64,000 bases of DNA from Galaxea fascicularis (GCA_948470475.1 OX419336.1:781001-845000), one strand, 5' to 3'. Shown: positions 1 through 12,260, counted from the stretch's first letter. Notes: a model not told the origin generated them from the sequence alone. A program made the numbers and translations.

Positions 1-2445
1 GGGTCTTTGTTACTGCGGATAGAAATGTTGCATGAAGCGAGATATGTGGACCGTAACGTCTCTTGGATTCAGGAGACTGTACCGTTTCGAATGAAACGAG
101 AGCTTATAAGCATAAGGGAAAAAGTGGAAGAGAGCACTCATCAGAGTGAATTCAAAATTTCTCAGAAGTCTCCGTAAAAGTGATTTTCAGTGTCACAAAT
201 GGTTCAGGTTTTTCCGGACACAAGAATAAACTTTCTTTCTTAATCTTAATGAACGTTTTTCTCTCTGAATAACAACTGACATGGCAACATCGAAGTTACC
301 AGCGGGAGATACTGAGCTACAAAATAAAAGGAACCCTTGCTGTGTAATAACATTAAAGAAAAAATAAGAGAAAGAAAAACCTATTACCTAACAAAACTGA
401 GATATTCAGTGTGTTATAATAAAGTACCGTGCCAACTGAGACAATATTTTCAGTAAAATAATTCATTTCAATGGCGAAGTTATTTTGCACTATAATCTCC
501 AATAGGCCCGATTAGGACTACAACTGAGTAGGGTTAGAAAAAAAACCTGTGACACTTTGATTTTTTGGCTTGAAAAAAAAAAAGGACAGATGCACTTCAC
601 TTTGCAACGAAAAGTTTGAGAAAAACTTCCAAATCAACTTAGCGCGTAGACAATGAACAATTTGAGATTAAGAATTGGTCTTTCAGTAGTATCTTGGATG
701 GCAGATAACACTAAGCGCCTTGCTAAATTTGGAAAATTAGTTGGAGGACAAATGTTTCCCAATTTAACTGCTTGAGAAACTGTTCAAACCAGAATTTTGC
801 AACTAGGACGCGGGCGTATTCTAATTCAAAGCATTCGTTCCGTCCTTCCAAACACAAATTTTTATTCTAAACATTTCTCAATACAGCCACCCTGACAAAA
901 CGATATAATTGAGTTTACCCAGGCTTCAACACTTAACAAAGCAGGACACAAAAGCCTCAGTTTAAAGAATAGAGGAAAAGGATTATATACGCAAATTCTG
1001 CAAGCTTTGCGGCTTAAAACTATTCCATGCCAAAAACCGATGTTACCACATGTTTCTTCATTGTAAAATTTTAATGCCTGTGGTCAAACTGTGTTCATGG
1101 AATGTGACTGTTACACATGTAAAGCTTTTGTTCGCAATTTTAGAAGCAACTGTTCTGGCATAAATAAAATAGCTAGATGCGATAACACAATTATTATCAC
1201 TCAAAATCAAATTATCCTGTGTTAGGAAATATATACCCAGAGCCAAAGCTAATATCAACTCACTGTCAAATTGATTCAGTGTTTAGAGGAAAACCGTAAA
1301 ACCGAAAGCGGTCTTTGAACGATTAAATTTAGCATTCATGCGAATTTGATGATTTAATTTGTTTGCTGTGAACCAACTGGTGTGCCGCTTGTGCAAAATA
1401 ATTGTTCTTATCTCGGAGTTGAGAACACGCGGCAGGCCTTTCGCTCTCTTACGAGGAAATTCTTTTCTTATGGACAACATATATTTCTATTTTTATTTTT
1501 TTACTTAGTCCTAAAGTTTACAACAGAATGTAAAACTGGAACAGGGAAAACGGGGTTCACTTCCAAGGAAGAAAAATAAAAACATCGGTTATTCAAAATA
1601 ATATGGTAAAAAGATCGTTGTCAGAGGAGAGGTGTTGAAACCGAGGTAACAAGTGAGACCAGTTTTAATAAGGAAACGAAAATGCTCTGATTGAATTTCT
1701 CGTCTCCAAAATGAAAAATAAATTAGATGGTTACTTTCTTTTATTAGCCTAAATACCATTTTTTTACAAAAGAAAAAAAAAGTTCAAGGTTAATATTAAG
1801 TGTCAGATCTCGGTCGCGTCTAATGGGCGCCAAAAAAAAAAACCTTGGAAAATTCGTAGAAATTGAAGCAAGAACCACATTGTCTGGGGTGAATGTTATT
1901 ATACCTGTAAGTCAAACGGTGTGCAAAGTTAAATCTTCATTTCACATAAACCTGAATTGTTTGCGACGCGACCTACTGACGAATCAGGCCAAAGATGTTT
2001 GTGATTTGTACGTGCTATATTAACAAAAACTCGCTTAAAATGAATAAAAAATTGAAGTGCTTCAGAGGGTAAAACATCTATCATCCGTTGGCTTAACAGC
2101 GACATAAGCACTAGCGCAAACCACTTAGTTCATCCTGTAAATAGGCTCAACGTAAACCGTCTGGAATTTCTGCACCTGAAGCATAGGAATAATTATGAAA
2201 ATAAACACGAAAATATTCAACTCTAGAAGCACCTGAAACGCTCCAAACTTCAGATTGTCACAATTATAATGGGGGAACCTAAATAAAACATACGCCAAGA
2301 AGCACGTTCATCTCTCATTAACTCTTCCAAAAAAAACAGTCATAACTGAAGATAACACTAAATTGCAAGAGTTGAGACGAGGCGAACTGATATACAATAA
2401 CTTAATCGGAAAATAGATAGTTAACATGGGTATAGAAAATATTAC
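1..2445. other. Noncoding DNA, probably intron of the ASIC-like gene
   Basis: AT-rich sequence with no exon I can support on either strand. Since the channel exon at 2446-3384 reads leftwards and ends in a splice donor, this stretch is most simply its first coding intron, with the remaining exons beyond the left edge. Several short open frames exist but none resembles a known family. Confidence 0.5.
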
Positions 2446-3384
2446 CTTCTGCTTTTTCATGTCAACGTAAGTCACGTAACCAGTAGGAACATGAAAACCC
2501 ACACGCTTTAGTGGTAGTTCATACTGCTGATGCAGAATAACTTTGAGACCACTGCCGCCATACGTTTTACCCTCTTCTAGAGGACGCGTATTAAGTACCA
2601 TATGAAGACCATGACTTGGGCCAACATTGTCTGTTTCCACAAGTCCGATTCCATTACTCCCAGAGTTAAATGTGAAGCAAGTGTGCCCCTCTGAAGACAG
2701 AAACAAAGTGAAGTTTTGACTATCACAGCTCGAAGCCAGGTCTGACTTTACTCCTCGTTTCAAGGAGCAAGAAATTAAAATATCACTCAAGACTGAAAAC
2801 GATTCCTCGCGTACGTCGTTGACGGAGAGTTCGAAATTCGGTTCGGCGACATTTTGGACCGTGTTGTTCTTGTACGTCCGCTTAGGTTTTGGAATTTTTA
2901 GTATAGTTTTTCTAACGTCGCGGAGATCGCATATTGAGATCGCTGGAAGTCCAATTTTGTTTGGATAGGTAACGGTAGATAGCGTGTTAAACGGATACTT
3001 GAAATACAACGTTATACTTTGCTTGACCTCGTTGAAAAAGACTCCACCGGCGATTAAGAGCACAGCAACCCAAACAACTTTGCGCCAAATTGATTTGGTG
3101 TCGAACACGTAATGCAAGCCATGTAAAGTATTATGTTTCAAGTAGTATTGCCAAACACGATCAATCCGCGCACGCCGTTCAGTTTTCTTAACATTTTGAA
3201 CAGATTCATCCTCGGATAAGCAGGGAGCGTTTTCCTGCTCGTCATCGCCGTCACGTCCGTCTGTCAGACCGTTGGGTAGCGATTCCAACTCTTCCACATC
3301 TTTGTCGAGCTCCAAGGAGTTAGCATCGACAGAGATTTTCCAACGACGCGAAGGCGACTGGCATGTACAAAAACTCGTAGTCAT
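2446..3384 (-). CDS. DEG/ENaC family channel (acid-sensing ion channel-like), first coding exon
   Basis: Degenerin/epithelial sodium channel subunits are trimeric plasma-membrane cation channels; the ASIC branch is gated by protons or peptides. The exon encodes exactly 313 codons from ATG at 3384 and ends at a donor (CAGAAG|GTAATA). Visible features in order: an acidic cytoplasmic N-terminus; the His-Gly gating motif in NTLHGLHYVF near residues 85-94; transmembrane helix 1 at about 103-119 (VVWVAVLLIAGGVFFN); the post-TM1 segment GLPAISICDL near 145-154, matching the family's FPAVTICN signature; and the extracellular CFTFN motif. The finger/thumb region, TM2 and the selectivity filter are missing because later exons lie outside the window. 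Family is clear; the ASIC versus other DEG/ENaC subtype is an inference. Confidence 0.88.
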
Positions 3385-5389
3385 TTGCTCGGCGAGTGCA
3401 TTGCACTTTTAAAACACATTATTCACCCGGATAACTTTGGAATCTTGCTTTCCCAGGGTGCTTGCTTAATTGCTTACCGTAGTCGGAACGGCAAGAACAG
3501 ACGGTCGCACAAATTCTGCAGGGTATATCACAACAACGCCCAGCAAATCAAAAAATAATTTTGGGCTTACAAAACAGAAGATAACATCTTTTGCGCGTCT
3601 TAGTCTCCTAGAAACTTTTGATTGAACGAATATTGCTTTTTTATCCTCTCCACGTCATGGTTTACTACTTAAAGTCTTGCAATAAACCAAACACCTGCTC
3701 GGCTGAGGAGAAATGCGCCTATTCATTATTCAGCAACAGAACGCTATCTATTATAATTGCACTACCGGCCACTCAAATTGTACTTTCATTGTTTCTGACA
3801 GTTACCGTTGATAAAAGTATGCTAATTTAGATAACTGACCGATAACTGACTATAACACGAATCGGATGGTTAGAAAACATTTTTAAAATTACGTGTTTTT
3901 GTGGCATAGCCCAGGAAGAACTTTGAGGTTTCGAAAGTTTCCCATATTTTAGCATTTCCGCTGCGGAAAATCACAGAGCTTAATGAAAACAAAGCTAGCT
4001 TGAAATACTAATTACGCTGTGTGTTGTCTAGCTAGTTCCTTACTTAGAAACCCTTAAAGGAGCTTCTGGAAAAACGTTCTCGACATAAACAGTTAAAGAT
4101 TATTCAACAAGCTTCTTCAAACCAGAGGGCTTTTAAAAAGGCCATTGGCATCATGTTTTAAAACGACTCTAAAATAAACACACACATGTTAAAAATAGTA
4201 TTTCAGCTCCATGTTTGCTCAAATATAAGAGCAATATTCACTAGTACGTATTTCCACAAAAGCGATAATGGATAAAATGTGTTTGGTTAGTTACGAAAAG
4301 GATGACTCTTAGAAAAAAAGAAAATGATTGATTACGCACGTAATCAAATAATGGAGATTGTGATGCAAGATTTGCCAAAATTGGAATTTCACACGAAGAA
4401 GAAGAGGGGTGGCCCATCCAATTTTCCACTCCGTTAATGGATTTCTTGACTTTTCAAAGCAACACGAAAAACATGCTGCAAATTGTTTACAGGTTGCTTC
4501 TCTGAATAACTCAGGTTGACCGTTAAGCATTCTGCAGTTTTTTTTTTAACATATCCCTCAAACTATAGACGCAGCTCACCACGACTTTGCTTATTTGCCG
4601 TGAAACGGAAAAAAGTGCCCCGTCAAAACACAATATATTTGAATCGTCAAGTAAGCACATTTATTGTTTAGATTGCCTCATATGGAGAGAATAATGAGGC
4701 AACGGTCTAAATTCATCAATTACAAGTCCCCAATTCAAAGTCGTGCCACCAAATCTGCTTGTTGAAATCTATCAAGAAAGCAGGAGGTTGTAATTTTTGA
4801 GAAAATGTTACCCCCAATGTTGGATTAGACTCGTGGGCGTGTTGAGAAGAGTATAGTTGTCAGAAGTATGGCGCTGATTCCAGACACAAGGTTTCGTGTA
4901 GGAGGAAGGAATCTAAACAATAACAACATGAACCATCTAGGTTGATTTCACCGCTGTTGCATCAGAGTAACTCTATTAACGTTGAATCCCTACAACGAGA
5001 GAGGGCTCAAATGTTTGACTCAGCAATTTAAAGCTGGTTCGGAAAAGGAAACTGCAAAACCAGATTTTCATCCATAATTATGACCTCAGGAAGATGCGCT
5101 CTAACAGACCCCTCTGAAATAGCACCGCGTTTTGAGGAAAGGTGCAATAAACAACAATCTCACATTGAATGGCAGTCCTAATGAAAGCATCAATAGACTA
5201 AAATCACTTTCTTGCATAACCTTTTCTTATTCTCATCTGAAAATGACTTTCAAATAACCCGTTTAAAATTGATCAAATAACACAGCACAAGATGTTAATT
5301 TTGCTATCCGAAATGGATTGCTTGGCAATTCGCTGTTGACCTATGGTTATAAAAAGTAATCAACAAGACGTATTAACACCAAACGGCTG
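3385..5389. other. Upstream/intergenic stretch, nothing recognised
   Basis: Begins with the presumed 5' flank of the channel gene. AT-rich, with only short open frames and no coding family, RNA gene or clear transposon terminus that I can identify. Confidence 0.4.
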
Positions 5390-5393
5390 AGGT

Positions 5394-6010
5394 ATGTTCA
5401 GGTTCAAACTGCAACCAGGTAGACAATCAGACATGGTTTGATGCTACTCCAGTTTGAATATTGATGAATGTAACTTAAAGTTACAATTCACCACCCAACG
5501 TTTCGCCATCTCAGTCTAGTGTCTTCATGAGGGGTGATCTCATGTTGCAAAAACGATTCTTTTATACGCTCACTACTTAACACTACTGAGGTGAAAATAG
5601 GTGTCAGGTAAAAGACTGCCATAGTCACAGTTCAAAGGAGCGTGGGCGGAGTTGATGTCCCGAGCTTCCAAACAAAGCCGTTGATGGTACCGCCGGTTTG
5701 GATTTATCCTACGCAATTGTATGGTTGGCTTGGCAAGCACGCTCCGACAAAGCGGTGTTTTCCTTTCGGTACATTTTGATGCTCTTTTAAACCTGTACCA
5801 AACTAACGTTTGGTCTGTTCGATGTACTCGTGATCACAGTCATTGCAAGGAATAGAATAAACAGCGTCAGTTTGTTGTTCCTTCAGGACAGGATCCTTAG
5901 GTTTGGCAAAAAAATGACCCAACGTCTGAAAAGGTTTTTGGGCACTGTCCACACATATTCTTTTCTTCGAAAAGGGAATTTGGCTGCGATGGAAACAACC
6001 AAACGTAATT
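5394..6010 (-). mobile_element. Penelope-like retroelement remnant (GIY-YIG endonuclease and 3' tail)
   Basis: Read on the minus strand from about 6000 downwards, the conceptual translation shows FAKPKDPV, then YSIPCNDCDHEYIEQTKR, then LKEHQ and, after frame changes, ACQANHTIAWDKSK. This is the order and spacing of the GIY-YIG endonuclease that ends Penelope-like element polyproteins (CxxC, YI-E-T-R and the LKEH helix). Stops and frameshifts interrupt it, so it is dead. Beyond it, at 5394-5540, lies a tail that recurs at 36568-36720. Family assignment rests on the motif series; the 5' limit is uncertain. Confidence 0.75.
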
Positions 6011-6248
6011 ATTTGTGCGTAGGTGCCCTCTGCCTAATATATAGTGGGTGGATCATGCTGCATTCAATGCTTACGAACTAAAAAATATATGGGGTGTATT
6101 AGACTGGAAATTAACGGGGAGTTTACCGGAAACCACTGGGTTTCCTTCCCATGATGCTAGTACTTCGCTATCAATAAAGTGGGGAAGCCAGGTTGTGTTT
6201 GGTTTTAACATCGAGGCGAGTGTTTACTAAAGGACAACGTTCCACATC

Positions 6249-6266
6249 TGGCGACAAGGATGGGAT
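6249..6266 (+). promoter_or_regulatory. Primer-binding-like site after the Gypsy 5' LTR
   Basis: TGGCGACAAGGATGGGAT directly follows a stretch with an AATAAA signal (6173) and a terminal ...CCACA. The TGGCGACGAGGAT form is what I expect just inside the LTR of many invertebrate Gypsy elements. Position before the gag-like frame supports it. LTR limits are not proven. Confidence 0.4.
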
Positions 6267-6555
6267 GGAAGAGGACACCTTCGTTGTAGTTTTAGGTGGA
6301 TTTTGCATTTAGTAGAGGGATAGCTTGCTGTGATGCCCGGAGGTTCGAGAGTGGCAGGAGATTCGATGATTGCCGACAGTAGCAGTGGAGTTTCGATACC
6401 TGTGGCTGTTGGAGTAGGAGGATTGCGCGTTCCATTTCACAGCGTTGGAGAAAACAAAAAAGGCTTTTCAGTTGTACGAGTTGGGGGAAACGAATCACGA
6501 ATGACTCGCGGAAACGAGGTCTACTACTTCACACGACCGGCCTCGGGGTACCAGA

Positions 6556-6796
6556 CGTTTTCTTTACCCCTGTGTCAGACGGCCACAACAAGGATTACGC
6601 CGCCACGTTGGGAAAGCTAGATAATTTTTTCATCCCTAAAGCTAATGTGCCTTTTGAAAATACTTGTTCAGGAAAATCGGCCAATGTAGGGACGAGACTT
6701 GAATTAATCTGTCTGTCGAAAGAGACACGTGCGACATCATGTGACTTCGGAGAGCGGGAGGATGAGTTCTGCTCCATTGCCTGGGAAATGCCGTGA
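6556..6796 (+). pseudogene. Gypsy gag capsid fragment
   Basis: The frame reads DGHNKDYAATLGKLDNFFIP and then KANVPFE, followed further on by LELICLSKETRATSCDFGER. This resembles the capsid segment of Gypsy Gag, where a KL-x3-F-x-P-K-x-N-x-x-F-E block is followed by a T-R-L-R-x-A-x-x-C-x-F block. The expected 'ETVDQFVTRLR'-like middle is corrupted. It sits between the primer-binding-like site and the polymerase, as gag should. Confidence 0.5.
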
Positions 6797-7393
6797 AAAA
6801 AGGGTAGTGTCACTTTGAACGACCTGGTAGTAACTGCCACGGCTTAGGGAGCAGTTGATTTGCAAATGGAAACAATGGGAGGAAGTGCTAGTTCGGAGCA
6901 AGTGAGCAGTGTCACTGCTGTAAAGTTGGGTGTGAACAGTACATGAAAAGAGAGAGTATTTTACCTGTAGTCAGGAGGACCATTTTGCAAGAGATCGGAG
7001 ATGTTCTGCTTAAGCGAGCTCCCCAACAGTGGCAAAAACAAGGCGCCAGCGGGTGGAAGAGTCGCTTCAAGGATCAATGATACGGACAGGAAGACTAATA
7101 CAAATTGTGTTGATGGTGACACTGATTGGGAGGCAGAAAAAGCTGGAACCAGGCCTAAGTCGCCCGAGTATGTGTTCTCTGTGGGAAAGGAGGTAAATCA
7201 GACTGATGGAACATTAACCCTACAGGCTGGAGCTATAATTTTGCCAAATGTTCTAATTGATTCATTAACGACATGCAACCCTCTAGGGCAGGAAACGTGG
7301 GAGTGGCTTAAGAAACAGAACGTCCAATGCCAGACCCGCAAAGAAGCCTAGGTTTTATTTGCATGCAGAAACGCCAGACCACTGCCAAACTTA

Positions 7394-7970
7394 GGGCCTG
7401 GATACACTTGGAAACATTGTTGCGGAAACATTTGTTTCCCTGGGATTGGTGCTCAGGTGGCTAAACTAGGAAACATTATTTCGGAAGCAAACTGCGAGTA
7501 GTCGTAGGACGAGATCTGGGACAGAGTTTACATGTACACAATATGTTGCAAAAATGTCGACGTTTACGTCTCGCAAAAGGAAAATAGCTGCTTTGTGTAT
7601 TACGATAGTGTGTTTGTTGGACGAGGAAAATGAAGGAATCAGGAAAAAAAGACAAGAAAGGTAACGGGTAAAGCGAAGGAAAGAGAAAGGGGCGTATGAA
7701 GGTGTTTTAAGAGAATTAGCCGCAGAAGACTCCCCGACGTTCAAAAAATACACGCGAATGGATGTGGACTCCTTCCGCTCACTTGTGAAGATAATATCTC
7801 CAAGAATCGCCAAAACCAGCACAAACATAAGATCTCCGATAGGGAACACCTTCCACAAGGAGCACTGGCTGCAAAGTTGATTTTGTGGTCATAAATGCCT
7901 TGTCTAGAAACCGCTGAGAAACTGCACCTGCTGTGCATTGGACCCATTCGTGTTGGGAACAGTGTTGGGG
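7394..7970 (+). mobile_element. PIF/Harbinger transposon fragment with transposase N-terminus
   Basis: A TTA trinucleotide (7391-7393) precedes GGGCCTGGATACAC, a plausible Harbinger terminus. Downstream, RRKERGAYEGVLRELAAEDS and then FKKYTRMDVDSFRSLVKIIS match the N-terminal helical region of HARBI1-type transposases (RR-x-x-GAY-x-x-L-LREL, then Y-x-x-x-x-RM-x-x-x-SF). The DDE catalytic part is absent, and the right terminus cannot be found, so this is a truncated copy inserted in the Gypsy element. Confidence 0.6.
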
Positions 7971-8014
7971 TGGACTGTGGGTTACGATATCAGGGACAAG
8001 TACAAAAAGCTGTT

Positions 8015-8770
8015 CGATGGTGTATATGTTACGAGTTATGAGTTGGAGCTGAACACCGATGGTTCTGTGAAACCGGTAGCACAACCGGTATGAAGGATCC
8101 CATTTGCCGTAAGAGAGAAAGTGAAGAGAACGTTGAATGAATTACTGGACAGTAAGATTATTGACGAAATAACTGGGGGACCACCCGGGTGGGTTTCACC
8201 AGTCGTCGTTGTATCCAAACCTGACGGAGATGTATGATATGAGACGCGCACACCAGTCGATTATCAGAGAGCGTCAACACATTCCGACAGTTGAGGAAGT
8301 CCTCCATGACCTGAATGGTAGCACAGTGTTTAGTCGAATGGAAGTGGGGATTTCACCAGATACTTCTTGCAGACGAGAGCAGACATGTGACAACATTTGC
8401 TACCCACCGCGGCCGTCACAGATACAACCAACTCATGTTTGCGGTGACCTCAGAGCCTGAAAAATATCAGCAAATCATCAGGATGTACTGCGTGGCTGTG
8501 ATGGTCAATATTGCCAGGTGATGGTGATCCATGGAAAGAACCTTGAGCAGCATGACGAGAGGCTTTTTGTTATACTTGATCGGTTTAAGATGGCTGTTTG
8601 GAAATTAAACGAAAACAAGTGTGAGTTCAGGTTACCAAGATTGATTCTTCGGACGTGAAGTAACGCAGAATAGTGTGAAGCCAAACAGAACGAGGATTGC
8701 AGTAATCTTAAATGCAGATCCACCAAATAATGCTAGCAAAGCGAGATCTTTCCTGGATCTTATTCAGTTT
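8015..8770 (+). pseudogene. Gypsy reverse transcriptase, frameshifted
   Basis: Successive frames give ELELNTDGSVKPVAQPV, then PFAVREKVKRTLNELLDSKI, then PPGWVSPVVVVSKPDGDV, then STVFSRMEVG, WGFHQILLADESRHVTTFAT, YNQLMFAVTSEPEKYQQII, and NENKCEF. These are the palm and finger blocks of Ty3/Gypsy reverse transcriptase. The catalytic YxDD-equivalent (normally ...IADD) is damaged by a frameshift near 8505-8525, as is the IDL block (here ...SRMEVG). Not functional. Confidence 0.75.
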
Positions 8771-9780
8771 GTCCCAGACTTGACATCTTACGAAGTACAC
8801 AAAAGGGCTAAAAATCCCGATTGTCTTCGGATTAGAACGAATACAAGCACCTTCGTAACGAAGTGACCACAATGAACAGAAAGGCCCCGAAAAAGTACTT
8901 CAGAAACAAGCACACAAACTCGTACGGGGGACTTCATAATAAACTCTGAACTCATTATCTTCCTCCCTTTTCTGCTACTGTCTCTTTCTTCTCTTCAGAT
9001 ATAGCAAGGTCAAAGGTTATGGCTTCACCATAGTTATAGCAGTTTATTTTATAGCTTCCTCATAGTATAGTATATCCATAGCATTAGTACAATCACAGAT
9101 GGTCACGAGGGTAAGCCCTCGGGCAAGAGAGTTTGCTCTGTTACTCACGAGCCTGCTTTTATACTTTTTCTTCAAGTATCTAGAACGTTCTGTTACTATT
9201 TATAGTGTATTACAAGGTCTACTATTTGCGGAAACTGCTGAGTCACATCAAAGATATTTTTGGAATATTACAAAGTATAAGATAATTCTAGAAAAGTCTG
9301 GAATTGCATGACAGATAAACTAAAAGTAAATCTTATCCTCATAACAGAGTATTTCACAGCAATTGCTTCCTCGTCAATCAAATAATATATGCTCTGTTTA
9401 ATGGTCAATTATATAGTATGTAACTATCTAATAATGATAATAGAATTAAAAATAATAATTGTCTGCTTATAATTTTGCCTCTGTCGTCGCTGCTGCTGCT
9501 GCTAATGATGACGTGTTGTTCTTTTCTTTTTTTTTTCTTTGCTTGTTGCTGTTGTTGTTATTGTTCGTTGTTTGTCTGTATGTTCTTTGTTTTTGTTTTG
9601 TTTTTTCCCCTTTTGCTAAGCTTCATTCTGTTTAGATTTCTCGCTTGGTTCAGTATATCTCTAACGTGTTCAATTTATATACATGTGATTTTTTTCTGTA
9701 CATTAGTCCTAGGCTCTACAAACGTTTCCTATTATATCTCAGTTAAGCTCAGTGTCATTTCTTTGTTTACTTAAAAGTAG

Positions 9781-9825
9781 ATGGTGGTCAACTAGAAAGC
9801 TTTCGCTACTTTGACCACCATACAC
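9781..9825 (+). repeat. LINE 3'-end stem-loop
   Basis: ATGGTGGTCAACTAGAAAGC pairs with the later CTTTGACCACCAT, leaving a short loop with TTTCGCTA. Compact GC-balanced hairpins near the 3' end are typical of CR1/L2-like LINE RNAs, where reverse transcriptase recognises them. It is followed by an AATAAA-bearing tail (9919). Confidence 0.4.
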
Positions 9826-10040
9826 ATTTTATAACCTGTTACTACTGTAATTACTTATCAAATAATCATGTGTTGTAAATATACTTTTCTTCCTATGTTA
9901 ATTTTATGTAAATAGTGTGAATAAATGAACCATAAAAAATGAACCTCGCCGTTAGCTAGTCAGCAATCCCATGGTAGCCCAGTTGACCTACAACAGGATG
10001 GCCTTTAGCGATTTCCAACCACAGCTATAAATTTCGTGCC

Positions 10041-10695
10041 GTGAGTGAAAACGACGTTTTCAAGATTCTACGAACTATGGATACTTCCAAGGTCACAGGT
10101 TCAGACACTATTCCAGGCAAAGCAATTAGGACTGCTGCACTTTACATCAGTAACGTTGTAACTAATTTATTCAACGCATCCTTCCAATGCGGCCGCTTTC
10201 CGTCCATCTGGAAAACGGCTAGAGTGACTCCCTTGTTTAAAGGAGGGTCCCAGACCGAACGTGATAATTACAGACCAATTTAAATTCTTTCCTGTATCTC
10301 AAAAGTGCACCAGTTGTTTGCTAACACTGATCTCCAGCGATTTGCAGCTGACAGTGGCGTCATTAATTATCACGCATTTGCACATGCTAGGTACTCGTCC
10401 ACTACAGTCGCGCTTATTATTGCTGTCGACTCATGGAAACTCGCCATCGACAAGGGCGAAAAAGTTGTCTGTACCTTCTTGGACCTAAGAAAAGCATTTG
10501 ACGTTATTGAACATGCTATCTTCATCAGCAAACTGTCAAAACGCGGAATAAGTGATAACAAACTTGACTGGTTTAAGAGCTACAAACAGGGGAGAAACCG
10601 ATTCGTGTCGTGTGCAAGTGTCGCTTTCGAGCGTCGTTTAATCACGCACGGAGTCCCGCAGGGTTCAGTCCTCGGACCCACTATTCAGTTGACAG
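10041..10695 (+). pseudogene. LINE reverse transcriptase domain remnant
   Basis: Two adjoining frames give MDTSKVTGSDTIPGKAIRTA, then FPSIWKTARVTPLFKGGSQT with ERDNYRPI, and, after a frameshift near 10283, TFLDLRKAFDVIEHAIFISK and THGVPQGSVLGPT. These are RT blocks 1 to 4 of CR1/L2-type LINEs (G-D-x-IP, W-K-x-A-x-V-x-P-x-x-K, DLxKAFD, G-V-P-Q-G-S). The YADD catalytic block that should follow is gone: after GPT the sequence switches to a dispersed repeat (10712-10760). Confidence 0.8.
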
Positions 10696-10711
10696 GTTAC
10701 TTAGAATCCCT

Positions 10712-10765
10712 GTACAGTGGTCAATTTACATTTATCAACTCTGTTGATAATACCAAATTTTTGTG
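10712..10765 (+). repeat. Dispersed ~50-bp repeat with internal palindrome, copy 1
   Basis: GTGGTCAATTTACATTTATC and the following AACTCTGTTGATAATACC recur with few changes at 18990-19036. The centre reads as an inverted repeat (TTATCAAC-TCT-GTTGATAA). It sits where the LINE reverse transcriptase is broken. Confidence 0.45.
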
Positions 10766-11289
10766 TACTTAGTAAAACGATCACAAAGACACTGTCGATC
10801 TCTCAGACCACTAGTTAAGATCAAATGTGGTCAGACTTCGTTCAAGTTCTCGGCTGCGAGTGCCTGGAACAAACTACCAAGAGAGATACGTGAGCTAAGA
10901 ACACTTGCACAGTTTAACGTCTGAACATTTTCTTTCTTGATGAACATGGATAACACCAATCTTATTTGTAAGAGCAATGCTTAGTTCTTTTGTAATATTT
11001 CTGTAATTATTTGTAAACTGCTGACTTTCACGTTAATATTTTATATATTTTTATGTACTGGTCACCGATTAATACCAGTCTATCAACCTTTGTTGTTTGA
11101 CTGACCGATCTTTTAACAGGATAAATAGCTATTATTATTATTAATATCATATCTGTCGCGGGATCTACCCCGGCCAGAGACTAACTCACAAGAGCATGGA
11201 ATTCAAGTTGCACAAGGAACAGCAGGGCTGTATTTAAGAAGTAAAAAGAGCTGAACACGAACGCAAATGCCCTGGCTTACTCTCAGTGT

Positions 11290-11480
11290 AGACCATAGAA
11301 CAAGAATGGTGACAGACGCTTCACCCGTGGTCTTGAGGCAGTGTTAACCCATTTGCAGGGTAGTGAGCGGAGAGCGGTTGCTTACGCTTCAAGACGTCTG
11401 ACGGATGTAGAGTGATGGTACAACTGAAAAGGAGGCTCTCTGGCTGTTTATGCGTGTGGCCTCATACACCAGAAGCCTTT
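11290..11480 (+). pseudogene. Gypsy RNase H fragment
   Basis: TRMVTDASPVGLEAVL is lost and regained across a frameshift, followed by THLQGSERRAVAYASRRLTD and TEKEALWLFMRV. This is the RNase H domain of Ty3/Gypsy polymerases (D-AS-x-x-G-L-x-A-V-L, then V-x-Y-A-S-R-x-L-T-x-x-E, then TEKEAL). The first Asp and the Glu are present in separate frames. It continues the element interrupted at 8770. Confidence 0.65.
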
Positions 11481-11649
11481 TTTGGGATAATACGCTAAAC
11501 CGGCCACTTGCTGAATAGAACAGATCAGAATGGTGACACTAGGGGTGGTCAGAGCCAGGGTTCATTACGTCCCTAGTGGTTCTTTAACGTTCCACAGAAT
11601 CAATTATGAAGAGTTGTGAGACGGGACCTCCGGTTTATCGTCCTTATCC

Positions 11650-11800
11650 CAGAAGACTAAAAAGTCTAACTATTTGCAGATGTCATTGCAAAGGGAGCAC
11701 TTTCTCCTCAGTTATTTAAAGACCCTGGGTGTTGGTCCGGTCGGGGTTTGGACTCACGACCTCCTGGCACTCTACCAACTGAGCCAACCGGTCCTCTATA
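11650..11800 (-). repeat. tRNA-derived SINE fragment
   Basis: On the minus strand GGCTCAGTTGGTAGAGTGCC (A box, TRGCNNAGYNGG-like) is followed by GGAGGTCGTGAGTCCAAACC (B box, GGTTCGANTCC-like, two changes). Spacing is about that of a tRNA head. No acceptor-stem pairing or CCA that would make it a real tRNA gene. Confidence 0.5.
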
Positions 11801-11803
11801 TTT

Positions 11804-12260
11804 TTGTATTTTTCGGCACGAGAATGTCAAAAAGAAAGCCATCAAGTCGCACTTCAACACGGAATTGGAGTGCAGTGTTCTCGCAGGAGAGCGTGGTCCC
11901 TCTTTTACAGACGACAAGCAGATTCAAATTGGGAAGTTCTACATATTCGGTTCATCGAAGGAATCCCTTCCTCCACGACCTCAGCCAAGCGCGCGAGCCA
12001 TGCAAGCCAACCAGTGGACCTCGAAGAAAGTCCAAAAAAGGTTGCTGAAGGGTTCTATCGACCAGTTAAGTCATCGATCATTCCATCTGTTTCCCTGAGC
12101 CAGATGCTTCGTCTCGGGAAACTTATTGTACCAGATTCGGATGTGACGATCCTCCGTTTGGAAGAGTAGAGTTCTCAACAGAACAAATGCAGTGGCTCTA
12201 GCCGTTTGAGGTGACTATCCCTCTGGAACGAAAGGCGATTTCAGAAAAGGCTTTTCGCGA
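11804..12260 (+). pseudogene. Possible alpha-kinase-like gene fragment
   Basis: The frame ENVKKKAIKSHFNTELECSV, then AGERGPSFTDDKQIQIGKFY and, in a second frame, PFEVTIPLERKAISEKAFRE with AYLA, resembles the start of alpha-kinase (MHCK/EF2K-type) domains, which begin with a similar PF-x-x-G-x-F/M-R-x-A block. Such genes are expanded in cnidarians. Stops and frame changes break it, and it sits between Gypsy RNase H and integrase pieces, so it may have been carried or inserted there. I am not sure of the family. Confidence 0.3.

Larger units (their letters stand above)
8780..11149 (+). mobile_element. Non-LTR retrotransposon (LINE, CR1/L2-like), internally disrupted
   Basis: Near 8830-8930 the frame HLRNEVTTMNRKAPKKYFRN matches the linker between endonuclease and reverse transcriptase of CR1/L2-type LINEs. 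Reverse transcriptase follows at 10041-10690. The C-terminal tail block (SAASAWNKLPREIRE near 10850) and a 3' end of ATTATTATTATTA at about 11137-11149 complete it. The interval 8940-9960 looks like a separate LINE 3' end with its own hairpin, inserted within. Order and strand agree with a single LINE having entered the Gypsy element. Confidence 0.6.
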
